Part shown: positions 47,581 through 56,937 of the stretch, one piece after another
Numbering within the stretch: the first letter of the stretch is position 1
How the letters are laid out: each line of letters begins with the position of its first letter
Assembly (NCBI RefSeq): GCF_900114205.1
Contig: NZ_FOSH01000001.1
Location: forward strand, 62,001 to 126,000
DNA: 64,000 nucleotides
Origin: Methylophaga sulfidovorans
Lineage (GTDB): Bacteria; Pseudomonadota; Gammaproteobacteria; Nitrosococcales; Methylophagaceae
Direction of reading: 5' to 3'
Notes under the pieces: model-generated
Databases searched by the model: none
What the model saw: only the letters and a program-made list of their open reading frames with translations
What the model was told of the DNA's origin: nothing
Translations under genes and position numbers: made by a program

Positions 47581-48515
47581 GTCACTACCCCATAATCAGG
47601 TGGACATACCGTCCATAGATACACATCATTAAGATTAGGTTTACGCCATTGCATTGCATTGACAGCATTACCAAGCGTTTTTTGTAACCGATAAAAATCG
47701 GTTTCTTTATCTTGAATACGATAAGTCAGATGCTGATCTTCCCATAAAGGCTCGCCAAATTGCGGACGCATCTGCTGACTAACCATTTCGGTATCAGCAC
47801 AATCAATTTCCAGCATATATGCTGCTAGATTTTTAATCAGTTTTTTAGGCGCGCCACCTTTTTGCAACTGTCCTTTTTGTATGAAATCGACATGGTCACA
47901 GGCTTCTGCTTCTTCCAGATAATGTGTGGTCAGAAATACCGTCATGCCTTCATCTTTTCTTAACTGTTCAATGAATCGCCAAATGGCACGACGATTAGGC
48001 AAATCCAAACCAATAGTCGGTTCATCCAAAAATAAGACCTGAGGTTTATGTAAAACGCCACGGGCAATATCTACAGCGCGGCGTTGACCACCTGATAAGG
48101 CGACTAATTTTTGATGGCGTTTCTTTTCTAAGCCAAACACTGACAACAACTCAGAAATACGTTGTTCTGCTTGCTGTTTATTCAGATTATATAAAGCGGC
48201 AGCGAACTGTAAGTTTTCATCCACCGTCATCATCCGATCAAGGGCTGAATCCTGGAAAACCAAGCCAACTGCGGCACGTGTTTGTACTGGATAGCGTTTG
48301 ACTTCACGACCAGATATCCAGGCTTCGCCTGATGAGGCTGAAGTCATGGTAGTCAGCATATGAATAGTCGTACTTTTACCCGCCCCATTAGGACCAAGCA
48401 AACCATAGAACCGTCCTGGTTCGATACTAAGATCAAGCCCATTAACAGCAAGGGCCTGACCATATTGCTTGGTCAGGCCCTTGGTTAAAATCGCATATTG
48501 ATTTTTATAAGCCAC
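47577..48515 (-). CDS. ABC transporter ATPase, pqq operon-linked
   Basis: A 312-residue ATPase. Walker A is [15 protein letters not shown], the signature is [16 protein letters not shown], and Walker B is [13 protein letters not shown] with the H-loop [14 protein letters not shown]. The signature SGGQRR instead of SGGMRR and the C-terminal extension are typical of daunorubicin-resistance-type exporters. The start is taken as GTG at 48515, overlapping the pqqE end by 11 bases; the longer frame from 48602 would lie deep in pqqE. Confidence 0.88.
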   Translation of the reverse strand: MAYKNQYAILTKGLTKQYGQALAVNGLDLSIEPGRFYGLLGPNGAGKSTTIHMLTTMTSASSGEAWISGREVKRYPVQTRAAVGLVFQDSALDRMMTVDENLQFAAALYNLNKQQAEQRISELLSVFGLEKKRHQKLVALSGGQRRAVDIARGVLHKPQVLFLDEPTIGLDLPNRRAIWRFIEQLRKDEGMTVFLTTHYLEEAEACDHVDFIQKGQLQKGGAPKKLIKNLAAYMLEIDCADTEMVSQQMRPQFGEPLWEDQHLTYRIQDKETDFYRLQKTLGNAVNAMQWRKPNLNDVYLWTVCPPDYGVVT

Positions 48516-49698
48516 AAATTTCTTTTGAATTTTTCGGATTTCTGAATACAAGAGGTTTGGCAATATCAGCTGGTTTTTCAGCCTCCTGCCGACCATTCTC
48601 AATCGCTTCCAGGATTAGATGATGATCGGGAGATTTCGTACAAACAGGATCAGCCATAGCTGGATCCCCTGTCAGCATATAGGCCTGACAACGACAGCCA
48701 CCAAAATCTTTTTCTTTTTCATCACAACTACGGCAAGGCTCTTTCATCCAGTCAAAACCACGGAAACGATTGAAGTCGTTCGAGCCTTCCCAGATTTCTT
48801 TTATGCTGAGATCTTTAACATTAGGTAACTCCATGCCTGGCAACTCACGGGCAGCATGACAAGGCAAGGCGGTTCCATCTGGCGTCACTGTCAGAAAGAC
48901 GTTTCCCCAGCCATTCATACAGGCTTTGGGTCTATCTTCATAATAGTCAGGAACAACATAATAGATCTTCATATTGCCTTTTTGCTTTTCTTGATATTCG
49001 TGTGCAATCGCTTCTGCACGTACCAATTGTTCTTTCATCGGTAATAATTGGTCACGATTATGCATCGCCCAACCGTAGTATTGAGTAGTGGCAAGCTCAA
49101 CATAATCAGCATCAAGATTAATGGCCAGATCTAAAATCTCATCAATCTTATCAATATTCTGACGATGTGTGACAAAACACAAAACCATTGGATAACCAGC
49201 GGCTTTCACCGCTTTTGCCATCTCAATCTTATGTTGGAAGGCATCAGTACCAGCAATAAGATTATTCAAATCTTCTGAACTCGCCTGAAAACTAACCTGG
49301 ATATGATCCAGGCCTGCCTCTTTAAACTCTTTTGCCTTGTCTGCATTTAGCCCCACACCCGAGGTAATCAAATTGGTGTAAAAACCTAAATTTCTGGCTT
49401 CACGAATAAGTTCAATCAAATCAGGACGAGTTAAGGGTTCACCACCCGATAAACCCAGCTGAGTGGCGCCCATTTCCCGAGCCTGACGGAAAACATTGAT
49501 CCACTCTTCTGTTGTCAGCTCTTTTTTAACGCTGGCAAAATCCATAGGATTTGAACAATATGGACATTGCAACGGACATGCATAGGTCAACTCGGCCAAT
49601 AACCATAGAGGTTGACGAATGCTATCACGGACATTCATACCTACAGCGCCACCAGTACTTCCGGGCGCTTTATTCTGGTCTGATCCAGTCGTTGTCAT
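48505..49698 (-). CDS. pqqE: PqqE, PqqA peptide cyclase (radical SAM)
   Basis: A 397-residue radical SAM enzyme forming the Glu-Tyr carbon-carbon bond in PqqA, the first step of PQQ synthesis. The SAM cluster motif is [11 protein letters not shown] at about residue 39. The SPASM domain holds auxiliary-cluster Cys residues in [23 protein letters not shown] and [19 protein letters not shown]. The start at 49698 ([10 protein letters not shown]) is set by GGAGGAAG upstream and overlaps pqqD by 29 bases. Confidence 0.97.
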   Translation of the reverse strand: MTTTGSDQNKAPGSTGGAVGMNVRDSIRQPLWLLAELTYACPLQCPYCSNPMDFASVKKELTTEEWINVFRQAREMGATQLGLSGGEPLTRPDLIELIREARNLGFYTNLITSGVGLNADKAKEFKEAGLDHIQVSFQASSEDLNNLIAGTDAFQHKIEMAKAVKAAGYPMVLCFVTHRQNIDKIDEILDLAINLDADYVELATTQYYGWAMHNRDQLLPMKEQLVRAEAIAHEYQEKQKGNMKIYYVVPDYYEDRPKACMNGWGNVFLTVTPDGTALPCHAARELPGMELPNVKDLSIKEIWEGSNDFNRFRGFDWMKEPCRSCDEKEKDFGGCRCQAYMLTGDPAMADPVCTKSPDHHLILEAIENGRQEAEKPADIAKPLVFRNPKNSKEICGL

Positions 49699-49954
49699 GA
49701 GCTTCCTCCAAAAACTGATAGACGTCATCGTCTAAGTCAGCGCCATTAAAGGCTTCTTTAAGTTCAGCGATAAGCTCGCCGACAGTTTGCTTTTTTTCAC
49801 TTACCCGCTTCAGGATTTCACCTGCAGCTGGATTTAACTTCACCATGCCTTCTGGGTAAAGCAGTACGTAACAATCCTGCGCTGGCTCCCATTGGAAACG
49901 GTAACCCAGAGCCAGCACAGGAGTCGTGTCTGCATTAAAAATGCGATCGGTCAT
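49670..49954 (-). CDS. pqqD: PqqD, PqqA-binding chaperone
   Basis: A 94-residue peptide-binding protein with the family core [34 protein letters not shown] in pieces. It delivers PqqA to PqqE. It overlaps pqqC by 4 bases (ATGA) and is a separate gene here, not fused to pqqC as in some methylotrophs. Confidence 0.96.
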   Translation of the reverse strand: MTDRIFNADTTPVLALGYRFQWEPAQDCYVLLYPEGMVKLNPAAGEILKRVSEKKQTVGELIAELKEAFNGADLDDDVYQFLEEAHDNDWIRPE

Positions 49955-50682
49955 TTTTCAACTTCCATATAGTAAGGAGGACGTCCTTCAATATACGCCA
50001 TCCACATCGCATCTAACATGGTCCATAAAATATCAAGCTTGAATTGTAATAAATCAACGGCACGTTGTTGTTTCTCACGTGTATCACAGTAATCAAGTGT
50101 AATTTGTAAGCCATGGTCTACGTCACGACGCGCTTCGCTTAAACGTTTACGGAAATAACGATAACCACGTTCATCGATCCATGGATACAAATCTGGCCAG
50201 TTGTCCAATCTCGCTTGGTGAATCTTAGGCGCGAATAACTCTGTTAACGAAGAACCGGCGGCTTCCTGCCAGTTAGCCCGGCGCGCGAAATTAACATAGG
50301 CGTCGACAGCAAAGCGAACACCTGGCAATACATGTTGATGTGATTCCAGTTCTTCTCTTGTTAAACCAACAGCTTCACCCAGTTGCAACCAGGCTTCAAT
50401 GCCACCCTCTTCTCCGCCATAACCGTCATGATCAAGTATGCGTTGCACCCAGTGTTTGCGAACTGAAGCATCTTCACAATTTGCCATAATGGCTGCGTCT
50501 TTAATTGGAATCGCCGTTTGGTAATAAAAGCGATTAGCCACCCAACCTTGAACTTGTTTTTGATCCAGCTTGCCTGCATGCATCAATTTATGAAAAGGAT
50601 GGTTGATATGATACAGCGACTCTTTTTCGCGTAATTTTTGTTCAAACTCTTCGCGTGTCCATGGTGCTGTTTTTTCTGACAT
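49951..50682 (-). CDS. pqqC: PqqC, pyrroloquinoline-quinone synthase
   Basis: A 243-residue cofactor-free oxidase performing the final ring closure and eight-electron oxidation to PQQ. Conserved segments are [53 protein letters not shown] and FELD-type [16 protein letters not shown]. The start at 50682 is preferred to 50703 because of AGAGGAAC upstream. Confidence 0.96.
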   Translation of the reverse strand: MSEKTAPWTREEFEQKLREKESLYHINHPFHKLMHAGKLDQKQVQGWVANRFYYQTAIPIKDAAIMANCEDASVRKHWVQRILDHDGYGGEEGGIEAWLQLGEAVGLTREELESHQHVLPGVRFAVDAYVNFARRANWQEAAGSSLTELFAPKIHQARLDNWPDLYPWIDERGYRYFRKRLSEARRDVDHGLQITLDYCDTREKQQRAVDLLQFKLDILWTMLDAMWMAYIEGRPPYYMEVEK

Positions 50683-50712
50683 GTAATGTTCCTCTAGAAT
50701 CATCTTAGACTG

Positions 50713-51627
50713 TTAAAGCTCGATATCCATGCCGTCATACGACACTTCAATTCCAGCCGCTTCCAACGTTTTCCGTTGGGGTGATTCCTCGTTGAGTATT
50801 GGATTAGTATTATTAATATGTATCAGGAATTTACGTGGTTTATCCATGCCACTCAGGATCTCCATAATGCCGCCTTTACTCGACTGGTCCAGATGCCCCA
50901 TTTCCTGCGCACGTTTATTGCTAATGCCTTCGTGTGACATCTCATCATCAGTCCAAACGGTACCGTCGACAAGAACCATGTCAGCATTCGCCATATATTC
51001 CATAACATGCGGTTCTGCTACACCTAACCCTGGTGCATAGAATAAGTTTTTGCCGGTACGCGTATCTTCGATACGCATGCCGATATTATCACCAGGCACC
51101 GTATTATGACGATGCGGTGAATAAGGAGGTGCCTCACTCTTCAAAGGCACAGCAGTGAACACCAATCCCTCTGCTGAGGGGATGGTGAAGCTTGATTCAT
51201 CCGTCGCAATTTCATGATGATTAATGCCACGGAAATGGCCAAGAATATTAAAGACTGGAAATCCAGTCGTCAGATCTTCATAGACAGCCTTGGTGGTATA
51301 AACATCCCACGGCTTATTGTGTTCTCTAAGTGTGAGCATACCAGTGACATGATCTATCTGTGCATCGGTAATGACTATCTCCGAAATAGCAGTATCTCTG
51401 ACTTGTCTGGCAGGTTGCAAAGCGGGAAAATCATCCATCTGCTTTTTGATATCAGGTGAAGCATTGAACAGAATCCAGTCTGTTCCATTTGCACTGATAG
51501 CAATGGATGATTGTGTTCGAGGACTAGCTTTGATTGTGCCCTCTCTTACACCTTTACAGTTGGTGCAATTACAATTCCATTGAGGAAAACCACCGCCGGC
51601 TCCAGAACCTAAAACATGTACAAACAT
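50713..51627 (-). CDS. pqqB: PqqB, metallo-beta-lactamase-fold PQQ biosynthesis protein
   Basis: A 304-residue protein with VLGSGAGGGFPQWNCNCTNC at the N-terminus (Cys cluster typical of PqqB) and metal-fold segments DAQIDHVTGMLTLREHNKP and the C-terminal FLIHINNTNPIL. PqqB is an iron-dependent hydroxylase acting on the cross-linked tyrosine intermediate. The ribosome site AAGGAT lies before the ATG. Confidence 0.96.
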   Translation of the reverse strand: MFVHVLGSGAGGGFPQWNCNCTNCKGVREGTIKASPRTQSSIAISANGTDWILFNASPDIKKQMDDFPALQPARQVRDTAISEIVITDAQIDHVTGMLTLREHNKPWDVYTTKAVYEDLTTGFPVFNILGHFRGINHHEIATDESSFTIPSAEGLVFTAVPLKSEAPPYSPHRHNTVPGDNIGMRIEDTRTGKNLFYAPGLGVAEPHVMEYMANADMVLVDGTVWTDDEMSHEGISNKRAQEMGHLDQSSKGGIMEILSGMDKPRKFLIHINNTNPILNEESPQRKTLEAAGIEVSYDGMDIEL

Positions 51628-51652
51628 AATTATCCTTAGAAACTTGCATTAG

Positions 51653-51716
51653 ACCAGATAAGACTTTAACAAATTTTATCTGGTGTAACGTTGCCCGGAA
51701 CAGAACGTCCCGGGCA
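51653..51716 (-). promoter_or_regulatory. Tandem hairpins between pqqA and pqqB
   Basis: Two inverted repeats follow the pqqA stop: TGCCCGG (51692-51698) with CCGGGCA (51710-51716), and ACCAGATAA (51653-51661) with TTATCTGGT (51676-51684). Neither has a strong U-tract. They probably cause partial termination or protect the pqqA message 3' end, which would make the precursor peptide more abundant than the enzymes. Confidence 0.5.
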
Positions 51717-51732
51717 CACATCAAAACCGTGA

Positions 51733-51804
51733 TTAACGGTTGCAGATGTACATGGTTACTTCAAAACCAAAACGCATATCTGAGTATTCAGGTTTAGTCC
51801 ACAT
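51733..51804 (-). CDS. pqqA: PqqA, PQQ precursor peptide
   Basis: A 23-residue ribosomal precursor beginning [14 protein letters not shown] and ending YICNR. The essential Glu and Tyr that become the PQQ skeleton are spaced as required in FEVTMY (E-x-x-x-Y). The length and the MW start are typical. A good ribosome site (GAGAGGAT) lies upstream. It heads the pqqABCDE operon. Confidence 0.97.
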   Translation of the reverse strand: MWTKPEYSDMRFGFEVTMYICNR

Positions 51805-51866
51805 AACTATATCCTCTCTAAAATTGTTTTATTTAATGTCATCCAACCTATTTGAATGACGAGTAG

Positions 51867-51931
51867 ATAGTACACAGCAGATTAAGATGTTTCGTCAGGA
51901 TTCCCCGCCTTGCCATTCAGGATTTTCCTGA
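51867..51931 (-). promoter_or_regulatory. Putative pqqA promoter region
   Basis: A possible -10 box (TACTAT, minus strand, 51867-51872), a GGGGAA element (51901-51906 complement) and the 15-bp dyad TCAGGATTTTCCTGA (51917-51931). The half-site AATCAGGAA also occurs upstream of the second xoxF copy. Assignment is by eye. Confidence 0.35.
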
Positions 51932-52059
51932 TTCACGGAAAAGCTGTAAAAGCTCTATCTGCTTAGTTTTAGCTGAAACTGTAGTTTTAAAATTTGATGA
52001 AAATGACTAAATGTGCGGGAAGATCTTCTTAGGCTAGTCAGGCAAAAAACACCTAATTT

Positions 52060-52210
52060 TAAATGCATTTATGCTCACGACGTCATTCACCATGAAAGAT
52101 ACACTATTCACCAAGTTAGAGAATTTCAGCTTCTTTAATCTTTTTGTGGTTTACCACATTATTGCATTACCTATATTTCATTTAACCAGGCCTTGTGCCT
52201 GGTTTTTTTT
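52060..52210 (+). ncRNA. Candidate small RNA in the pqqA-xoxF spacer
   Basis: The plus-strand terminator at 52184-52210 implies a plus-strand transcript beginning somewhere in 51810-52170, since all genes around it are on the minus strand. A weak -10-like CCTAAT lies at 52052-52057. The only reading frame here (52071-52238) runs through the terminator, so the RNA is more likely non-coding. The 5' end given is a guess. Confidence 0.3.
52184..52210 (+). terminator. Plus-strand Rho-independent terminator without an assigned gene
   Basis: AACCAGGC (52184-52191), loop CTTGT, GCCTGGTT (52197-52204), then six more T. On the minus strand the hairpin is followed by AAATGAAATA, so it works only in the plus direction. 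Confidence 0.85.
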
Positions 52211-52214
52211 GCTC

Positions 52215-52249
52215 AAAAAAAAAGACCCAACATCATAAGATGCCGGGCC
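52215..52249 (-). terminator. Terminator of the first xoxF gene
   Basis: On the minus strand GGCCCGGCATC pairs with GATGTTGGGTC (three G-U pairs) around TTAT and is followed by nine T. Together with the 52264-52280 hairpin it forms a 3' UTR shared with two other xoxF copies. Confidence 0.88.
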
Positions 52250-52263
52250 TTTTATTCAGATTA

Positions 52264-52280
52264 AGATTACGGAGTAATCT
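52264..52280 (-). promoter_or_regulatory. Conserved 3' UTR hairpin of the first xoxF gene
   Basis: AGATTAC, loop of 3, GTAATCT, 14 bases after the stop codon. The same hairpin occurs at 56907-56923 and 61123-61139 after two other xoxF genes. Confidence 0.75.
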
Positions 52281-52294
52281 ATATCATCTGGGTC

Positions 52295-54073
52295 TTACAG
52301 GCTGAATACGCTCAGAACACCACCCAGGTTAGTCCAGCTAGACAGTGATTTGTATGCACCGACTGCGCCAAGACCATCTGTTTCGTTTTCTAAGCTTGGA
52401 ATAGCCATACCGATACCAGCCCAACCACCAACACCTGACAGCACAGAGACATACTGTTTACCGTCATGTTTGTAGGTGTTGACGTTACCGATAACGCCTG
52501 AAGCTGTTTTGAAACGCCACAGTTCACGGCCTGTTTGCGCATCAACCGCTTTCAGGTAACCTTCCAATGTACCGTAGAACACCACATCAGTTGCTGTTGC
52601 TAAGGCACCTGACCAAACTGAGAAACGTTCTGGGTTTGACCATACGATCTTACCTTCACGAGCATCCCAAGCAATGAAGTTACCTAAGTGAGTACCACCT
52701 GGTGCTGGGTACATGCTCAGAGTTGCACCAACGTATGGTTGACCCGCTACATATTCCACTTCAAATGGTTCATAGTCCATGCAAACATGGTTGGTTGGAA
52801 CGTAGTACAGACCAGTGCGTGGTGAAAATGCTGATGGTTGTTGGTCTTTAGAACCTAACGCTGCAGGACAAATACCTGTTGTGTTTACGTCTTCACCGTT
52901 ACGTGCAGTGGAGTATTTCGCTACACGATCATGTAAACCTGTTTTCAGGTTCACACCGTTTGACCAGTTAACCGCTGGATCAAACTTTTCAGCCACTAAC
53001 AGTTCGCCAGTAACGCGGTCCATGGTGTAACCAAAACCGTTACGGTCAAAGTGAACAGCTGTTTTGTGCATTTTGCCATTCACTTTTTGCTCAGCGAGAA
53101 CCATTTCATTCACACCATCGTAATCCCACTCATCATGTGGTGTCATTTGGTAAACCCATTTCGCCATACCGGTGTCTAAGTCACGACCCCACATTGACAT
53201 TGTCCATTTGTTATCACCAGGACGTTGAACAGGGTTCCATGTTGATGGGTTACCATTACCATAGTAGAACATGTTCAGATCTGGGTCATATGAATACCAG
53301 CCCCAAGTGGTACCACCACCAATTTTCCATTGGTCGCCTTGCCATGATTTCAAAGAAGAATCTTTGCCAACTGGTTTCAGCATTGACATAGTTTTTTCTG
53401 GGTCAACTAACATTTCTTCATCAGGACCAGTACTGTATGCCGTGTACTGTTCTTTACCATCCAGGCTGTAAGCTTTGATATAACCACGTACACCAAACTC
53501 ACCACCTGAGATACCTACTAAGACTTTGTCTTTAAATACGTGAGCCGCTGCTGTGCTGGTTGCACCACGTTTTGCATCATCACGTTTGTCAGACCATACA
53601 ACGCTACCATCAGCTGCATTAAGAGCCACTAATGTTGTATCTGCTTGGTTCAGGAAGATTTTTCCGTCGCCATAGCTTAAACCACGGTTAACGGTGTCAC
53701 AGCACATAACTGGCACTGTTTCATCGTAGTTTTGTTTTGGTTCATATTTCCATTTGATCGCACCGTCGTTGTTTAAATCCAACGCAAATACGATATTTGG
53801 AAACGGTGTATGAACATACATTGTGCCGTCGATAACCAAAGCGTTACCTTCGTGACCACGTAAAACACCAGTTGAGAAAGACCATGCCATGTTTAAATCT
53901 TTAACATTGTCTTTGTTGATTTGAGTTAATTGAGAGTAACGTTGGTTTGCATAATTACCTGCTGGCATAACCCAGTTATTTGGATCTTTTTGCATTTCTA
54001 ATAATTCATCAGCTACGACCAAGCCAGGTGCAGTCAATGACATCATTGCGATTGATAAAGTTTTCAGCTTCAT
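52295..54073 (-). CDS. xoxF: XoxF-type lanthanide-dependent methanol dehydrogenase, copy 1
   Basis: A 592-residue periplasmic PQQ dehydrogenase oxidising methanol. Signal peptide of about 22 residues, then an eight-bladed propeller with W-docking repeats. Key residues: vicinal disulfide [11 protein letters not shown] (Cys 124-125), metal-binding Glu in [11 protein letters not shown], Asn in GNGNPSTWN, and the active-site segment [11 protein letters not shown], where the first Asp of DYD is the catalytic base and the second is the extra lanthanide ligand absent from calcium MxaF. The start at 54073 has AGAGGT upstream. Almost identical in sequence and codon choice to copies 3 and 4. It lies 174 bases after a response-regulator gene and nearest to pqqA. 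Confidence 0.95.
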   Translation of the reverse strand: MKLKTLSIAMMSLTAPGLVVADELLEMQKDPNNWVMPAGNYANQRYSQLTQINKDNVKDLNMAWSFSTGVLRGHEGNALVIDGTMYVHTPFPNIVFALDLNNDGAIKWKYEPKQNYDETVPVMCCDTVNRGLSYGDGKIFLNQADTTLVALNAADGSVVWSDKRDDAKRGATSTAAAHVFKDKVLVGISGGEFGVRGYIKAYSLDGKEQYTAYSTGPDEEMLVDPEKTMSMLKPVGKDSSLKSWQGDQWKIGGGTTWGWYSYDPDLNMFYYGNGNPSTWNPVQRPGDNKWTMSMWGRDLDTGMAKWVYQMTPHDEWDYDGVNEMVLAEQKVNGKMHKTAVHFDRNGFGYTMDRVTGELLVAEKFDPAVNWSNGVNLKTGLHDRVAKYSTARNGEDVNTTGICPAALGSKDQQPSAFSPRTGLYYVPTNHVCMDYEPFEVEYVAGQPYVGATLSMYPAPGGTHLGNFIAWDAREGKIVWSNPERFSVWSGALATATDVVFYGTLEGYLKAVDAQTGRELWRFKTASGVIGNVNTYKHDGKQYVSVLSGVGGWAGIGMAIPSLENETDGLGAVGAYKSLSSWTNLGGVLSVFSL

Positions 54074-54141
54074 TTTATATACCTCTAGAATTGAAGGTTT
54101 GTTTTTATAGGTGGCTAATCTATAAATAACCACTGCTGAAT

Positions 54142-54200
54142 ACTTTATTCTTATTTTTCCCCTAACACATTAGGAGTAACTCCCTATATAAATAGGAGTT
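54142..54200 (-). promoter_or_regulatory. Promoter and operator of xoxF copy 1
   Basis: The -10 element on the minus strand is GAATAAAGT (54142-54150). A dyad AACTCC/GGAGTT (54178-54200) is centred 47 bases upstream of the element's downstream edge. A second palindrome GGAGTAACTCC (54173-54183) overlaps it, and CCTAA/TTAGG (54161-54174) lies between. Probably the binding site of an activating response regulator. Confidence 0.55.
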
Positions 54201-54247
54201 AATCATAGTTAACTCGGGATTGACTTGGTAATAGAAATAAATTCTTA

Positions 54248-54886
54248 TTATTCGTTTAAGCTAATTACGCGATGCTTGAGCGCTAAGCGAACAAGCTGGG
54301 TAGGTGTCGTTATATGCAACTTCTGCTTTAACTGTGTTTGATAATTAGCCATTGTCTTAAGGCTTATCTTCAATTCTTTCGCAATGGATTCTACTTCCGT
54401 ACCTTCTGCTAGTAAACGAAAAATTTCAAACTCTCTAGGTGTGAGTATGGTGATCGGATCCTGCTCATCAGCAATATTTTTTAAGGCCAGTTTCTCGGCA
54501 ATATCCACACTCAAATACGTTTTCCCTGCCGCAACATTTCTGATCGCCAGAAGCAATTCTTCAATCGTGCTAGTTTTTCTTATATAAGCTTTTGCTCCAG
54601 CTTGGATGGCTTCATTGGCAAAAAATGACTCTGGCAGGTTTGAAAATATTATCACCCGAGCGCTTGGATATTTCATTGTAAGCTCATTGACCATGTTTAG
54701 TGTCGAGGCATGAGCCGTATTCATATCAATGATAAATACATCGGGTTGATACTGTTGGTAAAACGCTGGCAGTTGATCATTCTGATTGGTCTCTGCAATC
54801 ACTAATATGTCGCTCTGTTCTTCTATTAGACGTTTAATCCCTGCGCGTACAACATGATGCTCATCAACCAGAATGACTGTTATCAT
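54248..54886 (-). CDS. NarL-type response regulator without adjacent kinase
   Basis: A 212-residue regulator with receiver (acidic residues in ILVDEHHVVRAG; candidate phosphoacceptor Asp 54 in DVFIIDMNTAHAS; Lys in AYIRKTS) and a LuxR HTH (LTPREFEIFRLLAEGTEVESIAKELKISLKTMANYQTQLKQKL in pieces). The loop after the phosphoacceptor lacks the usual MPGxGG, so phosphorylation chemistry or partner choice may differ. Directly upstream, 50 bases away with no terminator, is xoxF copy 2, in the place where the other two regulators have a kinase gene. Confidence 0.88.
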   Translation of the reverse strand: MITVILVDEHHVVRAGIKRLIEEQSDILVIAETNQNDQLPAFYQQYQPDVFIIDMNTAHASTLNMVNELTMKYPSARVIIFSNLPESFFANEAIQAGAKAYIRKTSTIEELLLAIRNVAAGKTYLSVDIAEKLALKNIADEQDPITILTPREFEIFRLLAEGTEVESIAKELKISLKTMANYQTQLKQKLHITTPTQLVRLALKHRVISLNE

Positions 54887-54936
54887 TAATATTTACATCA
54901 CTTTTATTAGTTTATTTTAGAAAAGTAGATTGATAC

Positions 54937-56730
54937 TTAAAGGCTAAATACACTTAATACACCACCTAGATTTGTCCAGCTAGAAAGTGATTTATATAAA
55001 CCTACCGCCCCATCACCATCAGCATCATTTTTTAGACCCATCGCCATACCAATACCAGCCCAACCACCTAGTCCGGATATCACTGAAACATATTGTTTGC
55101 CATTATGTTCATATGTATTGACGTTACCAATGATTCCCGATGCCGTCTTAAAACGCCAAAGCTCTCGTCCGGTTTTGGCATCCACAGCTTTTAAGTACCC
55201 TTCAAGGGTGCCATAAAAAACAATATCTGATCCGGTAGCTAAAGCACCTGACCAGACTGAAAAACGTTCCGGATTAGACCAGACAATCTTGCCCTCACGA
55301 GCATCCCAGGCAATAAAGTTACCTAAGTTAGGATCGTCACCCACTGGGTACATTGAGAGACTGGCACCCACATATGGCTGACCGGCCACATACTCAACTT
55401 CAAAGGGTTCATAATCCATGCAAACATGGTTTGTTGGCACATAAAACAAACCTGTGCGTGGAGAATAAGCCGCTGGTTGCTGATCTTTTGAGCCTAAGGC
55501 TGCAGGACAGATACCCGTTGTATTCTCATCTTCACCATTAAAATCGGGGGAATATTGCTGAACACGATCATGTCTGCCGGTTGTCAGATCGACACCTTTT
55601 GACCAGTTAACAGAAGGATCAAATTTCTTCGCCAGCAATAACTCACCCGTATCTCTATCCATGGTGTAGGCAAAACCATTCCGATCAAAGTGAACTGCGG
55701 TTTTACGTAGTTTATTTTTAATTTTCTGATCGCTGAGAATAACTTCATTCACACCGTCATAATCCCATTCATCATGTGGTGTCATTTGATAGACCCACTT
55801 TGCCATTCCACTATCCAGATCTCTGGCAAACAATGACATCGTCCACTTATTGTCACCGGGGCGTTGTACAGGATTCCATGTGGAAGGGTTAGCTGTCCCG
55901 TAATAAAACAGGTTCAAGTCAGGATCGTATGAGAACCAGCCCCAAGTGACACCGCCACCAATTTTCCATTGATCGCCTTGCCAGGTTTTCAGAGAAGAAT
56001 CTTTACCTACCGGTTTCAACATGGACGTGGTTTTTACAGGATCCACCAACATCTCATCATCGGGTCCTGTGCTATAGGCTTTATATTTCACATTTCCCTG
56101 TAAGTCATAGGCCTGAACATAACCACGAATACCAAATTCACTACCGGAGATACCGACTAAAACAGTATCTTTAAAAACAAAAGCGGCGCCAGTACTGGTG
56201 GCACCGGTCGTGGGATCATCACGTTTGTCAGACCAAACGACTTTGCCGGTATTCATATCCAGCGCAACTAGCGTCGTATCTGCCTGATTGAGAAATATTT
56301 TTCCATCTGCATAAGCCAGTCCACGGTTAACCGTATCACAGCACATCACCGGAACAGTTTCATCGTAACTTTGCTTGGGTTCATATTTCCATTTAATTGC
56401 ACCATCGTTATTTAGATCGAGCGCATAAACAATATTAGGAAAAGGGGTATGAATATATAAGGTATCACCAATAACTAAGGAATTACCTTCATGACCGCGT
56501 AACACGCCTGTTGAAAAAGACCAGGCCATGTTCAGCTCGTTAATATTCTTTTTATTAATTTGATGGAGTGATGAATAGCGTTGATTATTATAATTTCCTG
56601 CTGGCATTACCCAGTTCGCGGGATCATTTTGAAGTTTTTGTAACTCATCAGCTTGGCCGGTGCAGGCATAAACACCGATTGCAGAGGCAATTAAAAATCT
56701 TAGAAGTGTCATATTACTCAGTTTATTCAT
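54937..56730 (-). CDS. xoxF: XoxF-type methanol dehydrogenase, divergent copy 2
   Basis: A 597-residue member of the group with the catalytic and lanthanide Asp residues intact ([11 protein letters not shown]), the Cys pair [11 protein letters not shown] and the metal Glu in [11 protein letters not shown]. It differs from the other three: a different signal peptide ([20 protein letters not shown], ending near GQADELQ), substitutions across the body (for example FARDLDSGM and [16 protein letters not shown]), and less uniform codon choice. It lacks the shared 3' UTR and terminator and reads on towards the response-regulator gene. Probably an older duplicate with lower or special-purpose expression. 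Confidence 0.93.
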   Translation of the reverse strand: MNKLSNMTLLRFLIASAIGVYACTGQADELQKLQNDPANWVMPAGNYNNQRYSSLHQINKKNINELNMAWSFSTGVLRGHEGNSLVIGDTLYIHTPFPNIVYALDLNNDGAIKWKYEPKQSYDETVPVMCCDTVNRGLAYADGKIFLNQADTTLVALDMNTGKVVWSDKRDDPTTGATSTGAAFVFKDTVLVGISGSEFGIRGYVQAYDLQGNVKYKAYSTGPDDEMLVDPVKTTSMLKPVGKDSSLKTWQGDQWKIGGGVTWGWFSYDPDLNLFYYGTANPSTWNPVQRPGDNKWTMSLFARDLDSGMAKWVYQMTPHDEWDYDGVNEVILSDQKIKNKLRKTAVHFDRNGFAYTMDRDTGELLLAKKFDPSVNWSKGVDLTTGRHDRVQQYSPDFNGEDENTTGICPAALGSKDQQPAAYSPRTGLFYVPTNHVCMDYEPFEVEYVAGQPYVGASLSMYPVGDDPNLGNFIAWDAREGKIVWSNPERFSVWSGALATGSDIVFYGTLEGYLKAVDAKTGRELWRFKTASGIIGNVNTYEHNGKQYVSVISGLGGWAGIGMAMGLKNDADGDGAVGLYKSLSSWTNLGGVLSVFSL

Positions 56731-56761
56731 TAAAGATGCATTTTCAGAGCATGCGTGTCAT

Positions 56762-56824
56762 CACACTTTATGCTTAAAAAACGAATGAATCACCGGCAAA
56801 TCTTCCTGATTTAACCAGTAGAAG
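56762..56824 (-). promoter_or_regulatory. Promoter and operator of xoxF copy 2
   Basis: The minus-strand element AGCATAAAGTGTG (complement of 56762-56774) is identical to that of copy 4, with TGATTC exactly 12 bases upstream in both. An imperfect dyad CTTC-CTG/CAG-TA-GAAG (56802-56824) is centred 47-48 bases upstream, and AAATCAGGAA matches the right half of the copy 4 operator with one change. Confidence 0.5.
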
Positions 56825-56859
56825 TATATTGACAGGTTGCAAGTGAACCTTGGCTGAAT

Positions 56860-56892
56860 AAAAAAAGGCCCGACATCATAAGATGCTGGGCC
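56860..56892 (-). terminator. Terminator of xoxF copy 3
   Basis: On the minus strand GGCCCAGCATC pairs with GATGTCGGGCC around TTAT (one mismatch or wobble), followed by seven T. It lies 45 bases after the stop, past the conserved 56907-56923 hairpin. Confidence 0.87.
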
Positions 56893-56906
56893 TTTTATTC
56901 AGATTA

Positions 56907-56923
56907 AGATTACGGAGTAATCT
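56907..56923 (-). promoter_or_regulatory. Conserved 3' UTR hairpin of xoxF copy 3
   Basis: Same AGATTAC/GTAATCT stem and 3-base loop as after copies 1 and 4, 14 bases from the stop. Confidence 0.75.
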
Positions 56924-56937
56924 ATATCATCTGGGTC

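Larger units (their letters stand above)
51805..52214. other. Spacer between pqqA and the first xoxF gene
   Basis: About 490 bases separate pqqA from the xoxF stop (the last part is the xoxF 3' UTR). The spacer holds dyads upstream of pqqA (TCAGGATTTTCCTGA at 51917-51931; GAAGATCTTC at 52019-52028), a GGGAA half-site facing pqqA (51901-51905 on the minus strand), and a strong plus-strand terminator at 52184-52210 that does not belong to any gene annotated here. Confidence 0.6.

Noticed and set aside
52071-52238. 55-codon plus-strand frame with a hydrophobic stretch
   Set aside because: No ribosome site, and the frame passes through the plus-strand terminator, so a normal transcript would lack its stop codon.
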